In this document: positions 52,408-63,296 of the stretch, piece after piece
Numbering within the stretch: the stretch's first letter is position 1
How the letters are laid out: the number at the start of each line of letters is the position of its first letter
Assembly: GCF_004362145.1 (NCBI RefSeq)
Contig: NZ_SNXC01000011.1
Span: forward strand, 236,438 to 300,437
Direction: 5' to 3'
Origin: Marinomonas balearica
GTDB taxonomy: Bacteria > Pseudomonadota > Gammaproteobacteria > Pseudomonadales > Marinomonadaceae
Length of the DNA stretch: 64,000 nt
Program-made: the position numbers and the translations under genes
Notes under the pieces: generated by a model
What the model was told of the DNA's origin: nothing
The model's input: the letters and a program-made list of their open reading frames with translations, nothing else
The model's database searches: none

Positions 52408-54378
52408 TTGAACGATATGCTTAAAAATATTTTGCTGTGGCTTGTTATCGCTGCAGTACTGCTTACAGTTTTTAATAACTTCAATACAACAAGTGAAGCG
52501 AATCGTATTTCGTATTCTGAGTTTGTTAAAGAAGTTCATGATGGCCGAATAGCCAAAGTTATTGTTGATGGATACACCATTAGCGGTAGTAGAACCAGCG
52601 GAGATACATTTGAAACCGTTAGGCCTGCAGCCGCAGATCCAAAAATCATGGATGATCTGTTAAGTAATAATGTGGTGGTTGAAGGTCGGATGCCCGAACA
52701 GCAAAGTATTTGGACTCAATTGCTTGTTGCGAGCTTCCCTATCTTATTGATTCTTGCAATTTTTATGTTCTTTATGCGTCAAATGCAAGGCGGCGGTGGC
52801 GGCAAAGGCGGCCCTATGTCTTTTGGTAAGTCTAAAGCAAGGTTGTTACCAGAAGATCAGATCAAAACAACGTTTGCAGATGTTGCAGGCTGCGATGAAG
52901 CTAAAGAAGATACAGAGGAGTTGGTTGACTTTCTGCGTGAACCTAGCAAATTCCAGCGTTTAGGTGGGAAAATACCTCGCGGTATCTTGATGGCGGGGCC
53001 TCCTGGTACGGGTAAAACTTTGCTAGCAAAAGCGATCGCAGGTGAGGCAAAAGTACCGTTTTTCACCATCTCTGGTTCCGATTTTGTGGAAATGTTTGTT
53101 GGTGTTGGTGCCTCACGTGTTCGTGATATGTTCGAACAAGCTAAAAAGCATGCTCCTTGCATAATCTTTATCGATGAGATTGATGCGGTTGGTCGTAATC
53201 GTGGCTCAGGCATGGGTGGCGGTAATGATGAACGTGAGCAAACCTTGAACCAGCTGTTGGTTGAGATGGACGGTTTTGAGGGTAACGAAGGTATCATTGT
53301 TATCGCAGCAACAAACCGCCCAGATGTTTTGGATCCTGCATTGTTGCGCCCAGGTCGTTTTGATCGTCAAGTAACGGTTGGTTTACCAGATATCCGTGGT
53401 AGAGAGCAAATTCTAAAAGTGCATCTTCGTAAGGTGCCTTGTGATGATGATGTTCAACCTAAGAATATTGCGCGCGGTACACCAGGGTTTTCTGGTGCGG
53501 ATTTGGCGAACTTGGTCAATGAGGCGGCTTTGTTTGCTGCACGATCTAATCGTCGATTAGTGAATATGGAATTGTTAGAGCTTGCCAAGGATAAAATCCT
53601 AATGGGTGCTGAGCGCAAGTCCATGGTCATGAAAGAAGAAGAAAAGCGTAATACGGCTTATCATGAAGCGGGCCATGCTATTGTTGGTTATTTGATGCCT
53701 GAACACGACCCAGTTTATAAAGTTACAATTATTCCTCGTGGCCGTGCGTTGGGTGTTACGATGTATTTGCCTGAAGAAGATAAATACAGTTTAAGTAAAC
53801 GTGGCATTGAGTCTCAGATTTGTAGTTTGTATGGCGGGCGTATTGCTGAAGAAATGATCCATGGTTTTGATGGTGTTTCAACGGGGGCGTCAAACGATAT
53901 TGAGCGTGCAACAAGTCTAGCGCGTAATATGGTTACTAAGTGGGGGTTGTCTGAAGAGTTGGGTGCATACGCCTACGAAGAAGATGATAGTACTGGTGGT
54001 TATATTGGTGGCGGGACAGGCAGTAAGGCTAACTACTTCTCGCAAGAGACGGGTAAGAAGCTTGACGCTGAAGTGAAAAGTATTATTAGTTCATGCTACA
54101 AGCGTTCTACGGATATTCTTGAAGAGAACCGCGCTAAGCTTGACGTGATGGCCGAGGCTCTTATGCAGTACGAAACCATCGACGCCAAGCAGATAAAAGA
54201 AATAATGGATGGGAAAACGCCGAGTGCTCCTGAAGGTTGGGGTGATTCAAATGGCGGATCTGGAGAGGATGTTGTTAAGCCTGATGATGAAAACGCTTCT
54301 ACTAGCTCCTCTCAACAGGAAAGTGGTCCATCTGATACGGGCAGTGATGATTTCGGAGGCGAGCCCAATAAAGGTTAG
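52408..54378 (+). CDS. ftsH: ATP-dependent zinc metalloprotease FtsH
   Basis: Membrane-anchored AAA+ protease degrading LpxC, RpoH and misfolded membrane proteins. N-terminal helix ([17 protein letters not shown]), periplasmic domain, second helix around 100-120 followed by a Gly-rich linker, AAA domain with GPPGTGKT and the second-region [17 protein letters not shown], then HEAGH zinc motif near residue 418. I use the TTG giving [12 protein letters not shown], as in Pseudomonas; AAGAGG lies seven bases upstream. Length 656. The C-terminal 60 residues are Gly/Ser/Asp-rich. Start of the ftsH-folP-glmM-tpiA-secG cluster. Confidence 0.96.
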   Translation: MNDMLKNILLWLVIAAVLLTVFNNFNTTSEANRISYSEFVKEVHDGRIAKVIVDGYTISGSRTSGDTFETVRPAAADPKIMDDLLSNNVVVEGRMPEQQSIWTQLLVASFPILLILAIFMFFMRQMQGGGGGKGGPMSFGKSKARLLPEDQIKTTFADVAGCDEAKEDTEELVDFLREPSKFQRLGGKIPRGILMAGPPGTGKTLLAKAIAGEAKVPFFTISGSDFVEMFVGVGASRVRDMFEQAKKHAPCIIFIDEIDAVGRNRGSGMGGGNDEREQTLNQLLVEMDGFEGNEGIIVIAATNRPDVLDPALLRPGRFDRQVTVGLPDIRGREQILKVHLRKVPCDDDVQPKNIARGTPGFSGADLANLVNEAALFAARSNRRLVNMELLELAKDKILMGAERKSMVMKEEEKRNTAYHEAGHAIVGYLMPEHDPVYKVTIIPRGRALGVTMYLPEEDKYSLSKRGIESQICSLYGGRIAEEMIHGFDGVSTGASNDIERATSLARNMVTKWGLSEELGAYAYEEDDSTGGYIGGGTGSKANYFSQETGKKLDAEVKSIISSCYKRSTDILEENRAKLDVMAEALMQYETIDAKQIKEIMDGKTPSAPEGWGDSNGGSGEDVVKPDDENASTSSSQQESGPSDTGSDDFGGEPNKG

Positions 54379-54417
54379 AGCGAATTTGTTGGTTATATAT
54401 ACTTGTATATGAATTGA

Positions 54418-54450
54418 AATAGGCGAGCCGTGAGCTCGCCTATTTTTTTG
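54418..54450 (+). terminator. Rho-independent terminator after ftsH
   Basis: AATAGGCGAGC and GCTCGCCTATT around a five-base loop followed by a T-run. folP must therefore rely on read-through or a separate promoter. Confidence 0.88.
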
Positions 54451-54498
54451 GTACTATTATTTTTTCTTCACTCCTACTTGTTGAGTACAATTGCAGCT

Positions 54499-55332
54499 AT
54501 GTCAGTGGTTAGTTTTGGTGGAAAGCAGCTTGATTTAACGCGTCCTCATGTGATGGGCATTCTAAATGTGACTCCAGATTCTTTTTCGGATGGCGGTAAG
54601 TTTAATACGCTAGATGTAGCGTTGAGTCGCGTCGAAGAAATGTTGAATGAGGGGGCGTCTTTTATTGATGTTGGCGGGGAGTCAACGAGGCCGGGAGCAA
54701 CACCTGTTAGCTTGCAGGAAGAGTTAGATAGGGTGGTTCCCGTTGTAGAGGCGATAACATCGAGATTTGATACCGTTGTTTCTGTTGATACAAGCGCCCC
54801 AGAGGTGATGCGTCTTGCCTGTGGTGAAGGTGCTGGCTTGATTAATGATGTTCGTGCATTGGAGCGTGATGGTGCTGTTGAAGCTGCTGTTGAGTTGGGG
54901 GTTCCTGTTTGTCTGATGCATATGAAAGGAACGCCTGAAAGTATGCAGCATGCTCCAGTTTATGATTCTGCATTCGATGATGTTGTTGATTATCTAGAGA
55001 ATCGAGCTGCTATTGTTGAACGATTAGGTGTTAATAAGGCGGATATATTTCTTGATCCGGGGATCGGGTTTGGGAAAAAGCTTCAACATAATTTGACGTT
55101 GTTGAATCGCTTAGATGGTCTGAAAAAACGGGGTTATGAAGTATTGATTGGTGCTTCTCGGAAAACACTAATCGGAGACGTTTTGAATTTGGATGTGGGG
55201 GAGCGACTGTATGGGAGTATGGGAGTTCATGCTGCCGCGTATTCCAAAGGGAGTCGAATTTTCAGGGTACATGATGTGCGCCCACATGTTGAAATGTTAG
55301 AAATGATGTATCGGATTGAGAGAGAAAGGTAA
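54499..55332 (+). CDS. folP: Dihydropteroate synthase
   Basis: Joins para-aminobenzoate to the pterin pyrophosphate in folate synthesis; the sulfonamide target. Signatures: [27 protein letters not shown], and [14 protein letters not shown] start at the ATG that gives [13 protein letters not shown]; the open frame extends 69 bases up through the ftsH terminator and is not coding. Length 277. Its TAA overlaps the glmM ATG by one base, so both are co-translated. Ribosome site is weak. Confidence 0.95.
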   Translation: MSVVSFGGKQLDLTRPHVMGILNVTPDSFSDGGKFNTLDVALSRVEEMLNEGASFIDVGGESTRPGATPVSLQEELDRVVPVVEAITSRFDTVVSVDTSAPEVMRLACGEGAGLINDVRALERDGAVEAAVELGVPVCLMHMKGTPESMQHAPVYDSAFDDVVDYLENRAAIVERLGVNKADIFLDPGIGFGKKLQHNLTLLNRLDGLKKRGYEVLIGASRKTLIGDVLNLDVGERLYGSMGVHAAAYSKGSRIFRVHDVRPHVEMLEMMYRIERER

Positions 55333-56666
55333 TGCGTAAATACTTTGGAACGGATGGTATACGTGGGCAGGTTGGTAAAGGTGTTATAACGCCTGAGTTT
55401 ATGCTTAAACTGGGTTGGGCTGCAGGTAAAGTTTTTAGTGGGCAATCAAAAAACAAAATATTGATCGGTAAAGATACTCGTATTTCTGGTTACATGTTCG
55501 AATCTGCGCTAGAGGCAGGTATCGTTGCAGCAGGTGTTGATGTCAGGTTGGTAGGGCCTATGCCAACGCCAGCCATTGCTTATTTAACGCGTACGTTTAG
55601 AGCAAGTGCGGGCATTGTCATTAGTGCTTCCCATAATCCATACACAGATAATGGTATTAAATTTTTCTCAGCTGAAGGTGGCAAGATTTCTGATGAGCTT
55701 GAAGAGGAGATTGAATATTGGCTTGATCAGCCTATGGAAGTGGTTGAGTCGGATCAAATAGGTAAAGCGAAAAGAATTGACGATGCTGCTGGTCGGTATA
55801 TTGAATACTGTAAAGGTACATTTCCTATTGGTTTGCGTTTAAGTGGGCTTAAAGTTGTATTGGATTGTGCGGATGGTGCAACTTACCATGTGGCACCTAG
55901 AGTGTTTAGTGAACTAGGTGCGGATGTTACTGTTATCGGTGTTAATCCTGATGGACTTAATATTAACGAGATAAGTGGTGCGACGAAGCCGGAACTACTA
56001 CAAAAAAATGTAGTGGCTGAAGGGGCGGATATTGGCGTTGCTCTTGATGGAGATGGCGATAGACTGATTCTGGTTGATCGGTTTGGGAATGTATGTGATG
56101 GTGATGATGTTCTCTATATTATTGCGAATCATTTAAGTTTGAAAGGGCAGTTCTCTGGAGGGGTTGTCGGCACTCTTATGAGTAACTTTGGCTTGGAGTT
56201 GGCGTTATCTGAGCGTGGCGTCGGATTTAGTCGTGCAAATGTTGGTGACCGATATGTTAACGAAAAGTTGGTGCAGCATGGTTGGTTGTTAGGCGGGGAG
56301 CCGTCGGGTCACATCGTTTGTAAATCGATAACGACGACAGGGGATGGTATTGTTGCGGCTTTGCAGATCTTGCTTGCTATGGTAGAGGAAGAAAGGCCGC
56401 TTCATGAGTTACTAGAGGGGTTGATTAAATTCCCCCAGAAACTGAAAAATATTCGAGTGAAAGAGCGTTTTGTTCCGTCTGAAGTGCCTTCATTGCAAAA
56501 AGCGATCACTCATGCAAATGAACGTTTGAATGGATCGGGTCGAGTTCTTTTGCGCGCATCCGGAACTGAGCCTTTAATTCGTGTTATGGTTGAAGGTCGA
56601 GACGATGAGTTGGTCTCAGAGTTGATTGAATATTTGTCTGATGAGGTTCAGAAAGTAATTCAATAG
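55332..56666 (+). CDS. glmM: Phosphoglucosamine mutase
   Basis: Interconverts glucosamine-6-P and glucosamine-1-P for UDP-GlcNAc, feeding peptidoglycan and lipopolysaccharide. Active-site phosphoserine is Ser100 in [15 protein letters not shown]; the metal site is ALDGDGDRL and the sugar-binding loop GGEPSGH. Length 444 matches E. coli. It overlaps the folP stop by one base (TAATG). A small hairpin (GATTCTA/TAGAATC, 56733-56760) follows in the leader of tpiA. Confidence 0.97.
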   Translation: MRKYFGTDGIRGQVGKGVITPEFMLKLGWAAGKVFSGQSKNKILIGKDTRISGYMFESALEAGIVAAGVDVRLVGPMPTPAIAYLTRTFRASAGIVISASHNPYTDNGIKFFSAEGGKISDELEEEIEYWLDQPMEVVESDQIGKAKRIDDAAGRYIEYCKGTFPIGLRLSGLKVVLDCADGATYHVAPRVFSELGADVTVIGVNPDGLNINEISGATKPELLQKNVVAEGADIGVALDGDGDRLILVDRFGNVCDGDDVLYIIANHLSLKGQFSGGVVGTLMSNFGLELALSERGVGFSRANVGDRYVNEKLVQHGWLLGGEPSGHIVCKSITTTGDGIVAALQILLAMVEEERPLHELLEGLIKFPQKLKNIRVKERFVPSEVPSLQKAITHANERLNGSGRVLLRASGTEPLIRVMVEGRDDELVSELIEYLSDEVQKVIQ

Positions 56667-56784
56667 CGTATTATTGTTTTGAATTTTGTTCGGATGTTGT
56701 TAATTAATGGCGATTTAATTTAAATATGGCTTGATTCTATAGGGGGTTTTCTCTAGAATCTTGCATCGAATTTAGGAGGGTGTG

Positions 56785-57534
56785 ATGTCTCGACGTAAGA
56801 TTGTTGCAGGTAACTGGAAACAAAATGGTTCGAAGGTTTTTTTGGAAAACTTTATGAGTGCCATTAAGGAAGTCGAAGATGTCGATGTTGTTATTTCCCC
56901 TCCATTCCCATATTTAGAAAAGGCATCCGCTTTATCTGCCAAATTAGGCACGGTAAGTGTTTCGGCTCAGAATGCTTCTTTATACAGTGATGGTGCATTT
57001 ACTGGTGAAGTGTCGGTCGAAATGCTAAAAGAGGTTGGTGTTGAGTTTGTTATAGTGGGTCACTCAGAAAGACGAGAACTCTTTGGTGAAAGTGATTTAG
57101 TAGTAGCAGATAAAGTATCTAAGGTTTTGGCGTCAGGCTTGACTCCTATTTTATGTGTTGGTGAAACGCTTGAGCAGCGAGAAGCTGACGAGACAATAGC
57201 AGTTTGCTCAAGGCAGATTAGTTCTGTGCTTGATGTTGTTGGTGTTGATACTTTTGAAAATGTAGTCGTTGCTTATGAGCCTGTATGGGCAATAGGTACC
57301 GGTAAGTCAGCTACAAGTAAAGAGGCACAAGAAGTACATGCGGCTATACGCGCATTGCTTTCGGACTCCCTTGTAGGGCTTGGCGATAAAGTTAGTGTGC
57401 TTTATGGCGGAAGTGTTAAAGCGAATAACGCAATAGAGTTATTTTCACAAGAAGATATAGATGGCGCGTTAGTTGGTGGTGCTTCTCTGAAAATTGAAGA
57501 ATTTAACGAAATTATTAAGGCGGCTGGAATCTAA
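56785..57534 (+). CDS. tpiA: Triose-phosphate isomerase
   Basis: Glycolytic isomerase between dihydroxyacetone phosphate and glyceraldehyde 3-phosphate. Lys in NWKQNGS, His in GHSERRELFG and catalytic Glu in AYEPVWAIGTG are present. Length 249. AGGAGGG lies five bases before the ATG, a strong site; a GTG directly before the ATG is in frame but unlikely. It overlaps secG by one base (TAATG). Position between glmM and secG matches Pseudomonas but not E. coli. Confidence 0.96.
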   Translation: MSRRKIVAGNWKQNGSKVFLENFMSAIKEVEDVDVVISPPFPYLEKASALSAKLGTVSVSAQNASLYSDGAFTGEVSVEMLKEVGVEFVIVGHSERRELFGESDLVVADKVSKVLASGLTPILCVGETLEQREADETIAVCSRQISSVLDVVGVDTFENVVVAYEPVWAIGTGKSATSKEAQEVHAAIRALLSDSLVGLGDKVSVLYGGSVKANNAIELFSQEDIDGALVGGASLKIEEFNEIIKAAGI

Positions 57535-57881
57535 TGGAAGCGCTAATTTTAGTAGTACATGTGTTGGTAGCGGTTGCCATTATTGCCCTTGTTTTGTTAC
57601 AGCAAGGAAAAGGCGCTGATGCTGGGGCTTCATTTGGTGGTGGAGCGTCGCAAACTGTTTTCGGTAGTCAGGGCGGTAGTAGCTTTTTTGGACGTATGAC
57701 TGGCGTGTTTGCCGTTGTTTTTTTTGTGACTAGTTTTGCTCTTGCATTCGTGGCAAGTGAAAAAGCTAAAAGTGTTTCTGGCGTGTTAGATTTTGTTCCT
57801 CAAGCGCCAGTAGTTGAAGCTGGAGATGCGTTACCTCAGTTGGATGAGGTTGAAGAATCTTCAGATGTGCCTTCAAACTAA
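57534..57881 (+). CDS. secG: Preprotein translocase subunit SecG
   Basis: Small inner-membrane component of SecYEG. Two helices (VLVAVAIIALVLLQQGKGADAG, FAVVFFVTSFALAF) with the conserved LLQQGKGADAGASFGGG between them. Length 115; the C-terminal tail is acidic. ATG overlaps the tpiA stop by one base. tRNA-Leu follows after about 45 bases, as in E. coli. Confidence 0.96.
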   Translation: MEALILVVHVLVAVAIIALVLLQQGKGADAGASFGGGASQTVFGSQGGSSFFGRMTGVFAVVFFVTSFALAFVASEKAKSVSGVLDFVPQAPVVEAGDALPQLDEVEESSDVPSN

Positions 57882-57925
57882 CTTAATGATTTGTGCGAGT
57901 AGTTGTTAAGTTAAGTTCGTAATTT

Positions 57926-58011
57926 GCCGATGTGGTGGAATTGGTAGACACGCCATCTTGAGGGGGTGGTGGCCTACGGCTGTGCCGGTTCGAGTCCGGC
58001 CATCGGCACCA
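57926..58011 (+). tRNA. tRNA-Leu (GAG)
   Basis: Class II tRNA, 86 nt, with acceptor stem GCCGATG/CATCGGC, anticodon loop CTTGAGG (GAG), a long variable arm and encoded CCA. Equivalent of E. coli leuU downstream of secG. Confidence 0.95.
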
Positions 58012-58016
58012 ATTTG

Positions 58017-58044
58017 TTGGATATTTTTTTGAGAGTGTTATAAT
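58017..58044 (+). promoter_or_regulatory. Possible promoter for tRNA-fMet
   Basis: TTGGAT and TATAAT with 16-base spacing, 13 bases before the tRNA; the -10 is flanked by GAGAG/CTCTC arms. Confidence 0.5.
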
Positions 58045-58057
58045 GCTCTCGATTTGG

Positions 58058-58134
<77 letters not shown>

Positions 58135-58176
58135 ACTTTTTGATTCTGATTTTGTTTTTGAAGTCAGAATGTTGTC

Positions 58177-58200
58177 AAAAAGCCCCATATGGGGTTTTTT
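58177..58200 (+). terminator. Terminator-like stem after tRNA-fMet
   Basis: GCCCC-ATAT-GGGG with flanking A- and T-runs. In the E. coli operon partial read-through into rimP occurs here; the same is likely. Confidence 0.65.
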
Positions 58201-58297
58201 GCTATGTGGAATATATGATGTAAATGGGCCTTGTGCCCGTTTTTTGTTTGTGGGTTTTAAACCTAAGTAACGTATTGGTCTTAGTGGGAGAGAAGCT

Positions 58298-58759
58298 TTG
58301 TCTGCCAAACATACTTTAATAGAAGAGCTTATCCGACCCGTTGTAGAGGGGTTGGGCTTCCAGTTTTGGGGAATGGAATACATTTCTCAAGGCAAGCATT
58401 CTGTATTGAGAATTTTTATAGAAACCGATGAAGAAAAAGGAATTGATGTCGAAGATTGTGCGGCGGTAAGTCGTCAAGTAAGTTCGATTTTGGATGTAGA
58501 AGATCCTATTTCCGGCGAATACAATTTAGAAGTTTCATCTCCAGGTCTGGATAGGCCGCTATTTATATTACCCCAATATGAGTCTTATGTAGGCTCCATT
58601 GTTGCACTTAAGCTTCGCGTTCCATTTGATGGTCGTCGCAAGTTTAAAGGGCAACTCACAGGTGTTGAAGGTGACGAGGTGGTAATCCTTGTCGATCAAG
58701 AAGAGTATTTGTTGCCCATCGAGTTGATCGAGAAAGCCAATATTGTTCCACAATTTTAA
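58298..58759 (+). CDS. rimP: Ribosome maturation factor RimP
   Basis: Needed for 30S subunit assembly. [19 protein letters not shown] and [23 protein letters not shown] are family signatures, followed by [18 protein letters not shown] at the C-terminus. Length 153. The start is TTG, with GGGAGA about six bases upstream, since no ATG is in a usable position. nusA follows after 28 bases in the same operon. Confidence 0.95.
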   Translation: MSAKHTLIEELIRPVVEGLGFQFWGMEYISQGKHSVLRIFIETDEEKGIDVEDCAAVSRQVSSILDVEDPISGEYNLEVSSPGLDRPLFILPQYESYVGSIVALKLRVPFDGRRKFKGQLTGVEGDEVVILVDQEEYLLPIELIEKANIVPQF

Positions 58760-58787
58760 GTTTAACCTTTAAAGAGAGGCTAAAAGG

Positions 58788-60278
58788 ATGAGCAAAGAAA
58801 TTCTTTTGGTAGCTGAAGCAGTTTCCAACGAAAAAGATGTCCCGAAACAAGTCATTTTTGAAGCGGTTGAGACAGCATTAGCTAGCGCGGCGAAACGTCG
58901 TTTTGAAGAAGATGTGAAGATTCGAGTGTCTATTGATCAGCGCACTGGAGATTACAGTACTTTTCGCCAGTGGGACATAGTGGCTGATGAAGATTACTCA
59001 TATCCAGATTCAGAGCTTACGATAGATGATTCTGTTGAGCAAAACCTAGGCTTGGCAATCGGTGAAATTTATGAAGAAGAAATCCCTTCAGAAGAATTTG
59101 GTCGTATTGCTGCTCAAACAGCGAAGCAGGTTATCGTACAGAAAGTTCGAGAAGCTGAACGAGCAAAAGTGGTCGCTCGCTACAGTGAAAAAGTCGGTAA
59201 GTTAGTTCACGGACAAGTTAAGAAAGTAACGCGTGACAGTTTGATTGTTGATCTTGGTGAAAATGCTGAAGCTGCATTACCTAAAGATCAGCTTATTAAT
59301 CGCGAAACATTCCGTATGAATGATCGTGTTCGTGCTCTTCTTGCAGAAATTCGTGAAGACGGTCGTGGACCTCAGTTGGTTCTTTCTCGTACTGCTCCTG
59401 AATTTATGATTGAACTGTTTAAATTAGAGGTGCCTGAAATCGCTGAAGAAGTGATTGATATTCGTGGTGCTTCTCGTGATCCTGGCCTACGCGCTAAGAT
59501 TGCAGTAAAAACAAACGATCGCCGAATCGATCCTATTGGTGCATGTGTTGGTATGCGTGGTGCACGAGTTCAAGCTGTTTCAAACGAAATGAACAGTGAG
59601 CGCGTTGACATCGTTTTATGGGATGATAACCCTGCGCAGTTGGTAATCAACGCAATGGCTCCAGCTGAAGTTGATTCAATCGTTATTGATGAAGATGCGC
59701 ATTCTATGGATGTTGCTGTTAAGAGCGATAATCTTGCTCAAGCAATTGGTCGAAATGGCCAAAATGTTCGTCTTGCAACGGCTCTTACTGGCTGGACATT
59801 GAATGTAATGACCAGTGAAGAAGCTCAAAGTAAGCAACAAGAAGAATCTCAGAAATTGATTGATGTGTTTGTTGATTCTTTAGATATCGATGATGATTTG
59901 GCATTGCAATTGGTCGACGAAGGTTTTGAAACACTTGAAGAAGTGGCTTACGTTCCAATGGAAGAAATGTTGGATATCGACGGTTTCGATGAAGATCTCG
60001 TTAATGAGTTGCGCACTAGGGCAAAAGAAAGTCTATTGAACAAAGCGTTGCAGGCTGAAGAAAAGCTTGATGATGCTAAGCCTGCTGAAGACTTGTTAGC
60101 TATGGAAGGCATGGACAGTCACCTTGCTCTGGTTATGGCGTCTAAAGGCGTTATCACAATGGAAGATCTTGCTGAGCAGTCTGTCGATGAATTGTTAGAA
60201 ATAGAAGGTATTACTGAAGAACGGGCGGCGTCTCTTATTATGACGGCTCGTGCTCCTTGGTTTGCTGAAACCGAATAA
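58788..60278 (+). CDS. nusA: Transcription termination/antitermination protein NusA
   Basis: Binds RNA polymerase and modulates pausing and termination. N-terminal domain (1-130), S1 domain (KLVHGQVKKVTRDSLIVDL), two KH domains (GMRGARVQAVSNEM and AIGRNGQNVRLATALTG), and two C-terminal acidic helix-hairpin-helix repeats (around 365-430 and 440-490), as in E. coli. Length 496. AAAGAGAGGC precedes the ATG. Confidence 0.97.
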   Translation: MSKEILLVAEAVSNEKDVPKQVIFEAVETALASAAKRRFEEDVKIRVSIDQRTGDYSTFRQWDIVADEDYSYPDSELTIDDSVEQNLGLAIGEIYEEEIPSEEFGRIAAQTAKQVIVQKVREAERAKVVARYSEKVGKLVHGQVKKVTRDSLIVDLGENAEAALPKDQLINRETFRMNDRVRALLAEIREDGRGPQLVLSRTAPEFMIELFKLEVPEIAEEVIDIRGASRDPGLRAKIAVKTNDRRIDPIGACVGMRGARVQAVSNEMNSERVDIVLWDDNPAQLVINAMAPAEVDSIVIDEDAHSMDVAVKSDNLAQAIGRNGQNVRLATALTGWTLNVMTSEEAQSKQQEESQKLIDVFVDSLDIDDDLALQLVDEGFETLEEVAYVPMEEMLDIDGFDEDLVNELRTRAKESLLNKALQAEEKLDDAKPAEDLLAMEGMDSHLALVMASKGVITMEDLAEQSVDELLEIEGITEERAASLIMTARAPWFAETE

Positions 60279-60303
60279 AATCTGAGTAATAAGGGGGAAC
60301 TTA

Positions 60304-62889
60304 ATGACAGTTCAAACCGTAAAAAAACTAGCTGAATTGGTGAACACGCCAGTAGATAAGCTGCTAACTCAGATGAAAGATGCTGGCCTTCCTCAAACGC
60401 AGGAAAGCCAAGATGTCTCTGATGTAGAAAAGCAAATTTTATTGAATTTTCTAAAACGTCAACATGGCGAAGAAGAAACAGGTTCTCAGCGAATCACGCT
60501 ACAGCGCAAAACAACCAGTACTCTAGCAAGTGATGGTGGTAAAGCGGTAAATGTTGCCGTTAAAAAGAAGCGTACTTATGTAAAGCGTGCTGAGGGCGAA
60601 GAAGATTTAAAAATTCAGCAAGAAGCCTCTGCTAAACGTCAGGCGGAAGAACAAGCACGAATCGAAGCAGAAGAAGCGGCTAAGCAAGAAGCAGAAAAGC
60701 TTGAAGCGCAGCGTTTAGAGGCAGAACAGGCGGCAAAAGCGAAAGCTGAAGCCGAAGAAAAAGCTCGTTTGGCGGCTCAGGAAAAAGATGCTGAAGCTCA
60801 AAAACTAGCAGAATTAAAAAAGGAGCAACGTAGCTCCGGTACAGGAGCGAACGAACTCGTGGATAAACCAAAAGAGTCCAAATCAAATCGCAAAACAACG
60901 TCTCCCGCAATGGACGGTGCGAAAAAACCGGCTGTAGCACCAAAAGGGAAAAAAGGGGCTCCAAGGCAATCTGACGCTGAAAATAAATCAGGCCGTGGTC
61001 GTAACCAAGAGCCAAAACGCCATGCACGTATTGATGTGACGGGTGAAGAAGAGTTTGGTCGTCGCAAGTTGGGACGTAAAAATAAAAAATCGAATAATAA
61101 ACAAGAGCATGGTTTCCAAAAGCCTACTGCTCCAATTATTCATGAAGTGGCTATTCCGGAAAGTATGACTGTCGCTGAGCTTGCTGAAAGAATGGCAGTG
61201 AAAGGCGCGGAAGTAATTAAGGTTATGTTTAAAATGGGTGCAATGGCGACCATTAATCAAACCATTGACCGTGATACCGCAACGCTTGTTGTCGAGGAAA
61301 TGGGGCACAAAGTCAAATACATTGACGAAAACGCCGTAGAAACGGATATCGTCGATGCGATTGACTATGAAGGTGAGTTGGTTCCTAGAGCGCCTGTTGT
61401 CACTGTAATGGGTCACGTTGACCATGGTAAAACATCGTTGCTTGACTACATTCGTACCACTCGCGTTGCTGCTGGTGAGTCCGGTGGTATTACTCAGCAT
61501 ATTGGTGCGTACCACGTAGAAACTCAGCATGGCATGATCAGTTTCCTAGATACACCTGGACACGCTGCGTTTACAGCAATGCGTGCACGTGGTGCTCAGG
61601 CTACCGATATTGTAATTCTTGTTTGTGCTGCGGATGATGGCGTAATGCCACAAACGATAGAGGCGATACAGCATGCTCGTGCTGCACAAGTGCCTGTCGT
61701 TGTTGCAATGACTAAAGTTGATAAGCCTTCTGCAGACTTAGAGAAAGTTAAAAATGAGCTTGTTGCTCAAGAAGTTGTGCCTGAAGAATGGGGCGGTGAT
61801 GTCCAGTTTGTTGGTGTGTCAGCGAAATCCGGTGAAGGTATTGATGAGCTTCTTGATGCTGTATTGCTTCAGTCTGAAGTATTGGAATTAACGGCTGTGC
61901 CAAGTGCTCCTGCGAAAGGTGTTGTCGTTGAAGCACGTTTGGATCGCGGACGTGGTTCGGTTGCAACCTTGTTGGTTCAAAACGGTACTTTGAAACAAGG
62001 CGATATCGTATTAGCGGGTCTTAATATGGGCCGTGTTAGAGCACTATTGGACGAAAACGGTAAGCCAATCAAGGGCGCAGGTCCTTCTATCCCTGTCGAA
62101 ATTCTTGGCTTGGATGGTACACCTGAAGCGGGTGAGGAATTTATTGTTGTTGCTGATGAGCGTAAAGCTCGTGAAGTTGCTAACTTCCGTCAAGGTAAAT
62201 ACCGTGAAGTTCGTTTTGCCCGTCAGCACTCTGCTAAACTTGAGAATTTGTTTAGTGAGATGGGCAAAGATGAAGTTCGTACGCTAAATGTTGTTTTGAA
62301 AGCGGATGTTCGTGGTTCATTGGAAGCTTTGATTAAGTCTTTGACAGACCTAAGCAATGAAGAAGTGAAAGTAAATGTTGTTTCCAGTGGTGTAGGTGGT
62401 ATTACTGAAACAGATGCAACATTAGCGCTTGCTTCTGAAGCGGTAATTTTCGGTTTTAATGTCCGTGCAGACAGCTCTGCGAAGCAATTTATTGAGCGTG
62501 AAAGCGTAGACCTTCGTTACTACAGTGTCATTTATAACATCATTGATGATGTTAAACAGGCTCTTTCTGGTATGTTGACACCAGATCTTCGAGAGGACAT
62601 TGTTGGTACAGCTGAAGTTCGAGACGTTTTCCGTTCACCTAAGTTTGGCTTGGTTGCTGGCTGTATGGTAATCGAAGGTACAGTTTACCGTAACGACAAA
62701 ATTCGTGTATTGCGCGATAACGTTGTTATTTACGAAGGTGAGCTTGAGTCTTTACGCCGCTTTAAAGATGCTGTTAACGATGTTCGTCAGGGCATGGAAT
62801 GTGGTATCGGTGTTAAGAACTATAATGATGTGAAAGTGGGCGATAAGATCGAAGTCTTTAAGACTATCGAAGTCGCTCGCTCTCTATAA
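60304..62889 (+). CDS. infB: Translation initiation factor IF-2
   Basis: GTPase that brings fMet-tRNA to the 30S subunit. N-terminal IF2_N module ([20 protein letters not shown]), a highly charged Lys/Glu/Ala-rich linker up to about residue 280, a second IF2_N ([19 protein letters not shown]), then the G domain with GHVDHGKTS near residue 369, DTPGHAAF and TKVDKP, and C-terminal domains C1/C2. Length 861. AAGGGGGA precedes the ATG. Smaller isoforms by internal starts are known in E. coli; not determined here. Confidence 0.97.
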   Translation: MTVQTVKKLAELVNTPVDKLLTQMKDAGLPQTQESQDVSDVEKQILLNFLKRQHGEEETGSQRITLQRKTTSTLASDGGKAVNVAVKKKRTYVKRAEGEEDLKIQQEASAKRQAEEQARIEAEEAAKQEAEKLEAQRLEAEQAAKAKAEAEEKARLAAQEKDAEAQKLAELKKEQRSSGTGANELVDKPKESKSNRKTTSPAMDGAKKPAVAPKGKKGAPRQSDAENKSGRGRNQEPKRHARIDVTGEEEFGRRKLGRKNKKSNNKQEHGFQKPTAPIIHEVAIPESMTVAELAERMAVKGAEVIKVMFKMGAMATINQTIDRDTATLVVEEMGHKVKYIDENAVETDIVDAIDYEGELVPRAPVVTVMGHVDHGKTSLLDYIRTTRVAAGESGGITQHIGAYHVETQHGMISFLDTPGHAAFTAMRARGAQATDIVILVCAADDGVMPQTIEAIQHARAAQVPVVVAMTKVDKPSADLEKVKNELVAQEVVPEEWGGDVQFVGVSAKSGEGIDELLDAVLLQSEVLELTAVPSAPAKGVVVEARLDRGRGSVATLLVQNGTLKQGDIVLAGLNMGRVRALLDENGKPIKGAGPSIPVEILGLDGTPEAGEEFIVVADERKAREVANFRQGKYREVRFARQHSAKLENLFSEMGKDEVRTLNVVLKADVRGSLEALIKSLTDLSNEEVKVNVVSSGVGGITETDATLALASEAVIFGFNVRADSSAKQFIERESVDLRYYSVIYNIIDDVKQALSGMLTPDLREDIVGTAEVRDVFRSPKFGLVAGCMVIEGTVYRNDKIRVLRDNVVIYEGELESLRRFKDAVNDVRQGMECGIGVKNYNDVKVGDKIEVFKTIEVARSL

Positions 62890-62900
62890 AGGGAAAATAA

Positions 62901-63287
62901 ATGGCAGGCGAATTTAGTCGTACTAGTCGTATTGGTGATCAGCTCCAGAAGGAGCTGGCATCCCTTATTCAGTTTGAAGTCAAAGATCCGCGTTTGGGTT
63001 TTGTTACGATTAATGAAGTTCGTGTAGCGAAAGATCTAGGTTATGCAGATGTTTACTATACGGTTTTAGGAATCGATGAAGACCCCAAAAAATTGGCGGA
63101 TAATCAAGTTGCGTTAGACAGTGCAAAGAGCTTTTTACGGCATCGTCTAGCAAAAGAAGTAAAGTTGAGGGTTATGCCTCATTTGCGTTTTCATTATGAT
63201 CAAAGTGTTGTTAATGGTGCTCGAATGTCAGCTCTTATAGATGATGCTATTAGCAAAGATCAGAAAATGGATTCCTCGGAAGATTAA
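62901..63287 (+). CDS. rbfA: 30S ribosome-binding factor A
   Basis: Small KH-like factor for 16S rRNA 5'-end maturation and cold adaptation. N-terminus SRTSRIGDQLQKELASLIQ, VKDPRLGFVTINEVRVAKDL and the C-terminal RLAKEVKLRVMPHLRFHYD are typical. Length 128. It lies 11 bases after infB and ten bases before truB. Confidence 0.96.
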   Translation: MAGEFSRTSRIGDQLQKELASLIQFEVKDPRLGFVTINEVRVAKDLGYADVYYTVLGIDEDPKKLADNQVALDSAKSFLRHRLAKEVKLRVMPHLRFHYDQSVVNGARMSALIDDAISKDQKMDSSED

Positions 63288-63296
63288 GTTCAAGCT

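Noticed and set aside
60988..61530. 180-codon minus-strand frame opposite infB
   Set aside because: Antisense shadow of a well-conserved gene; no plausible start context.
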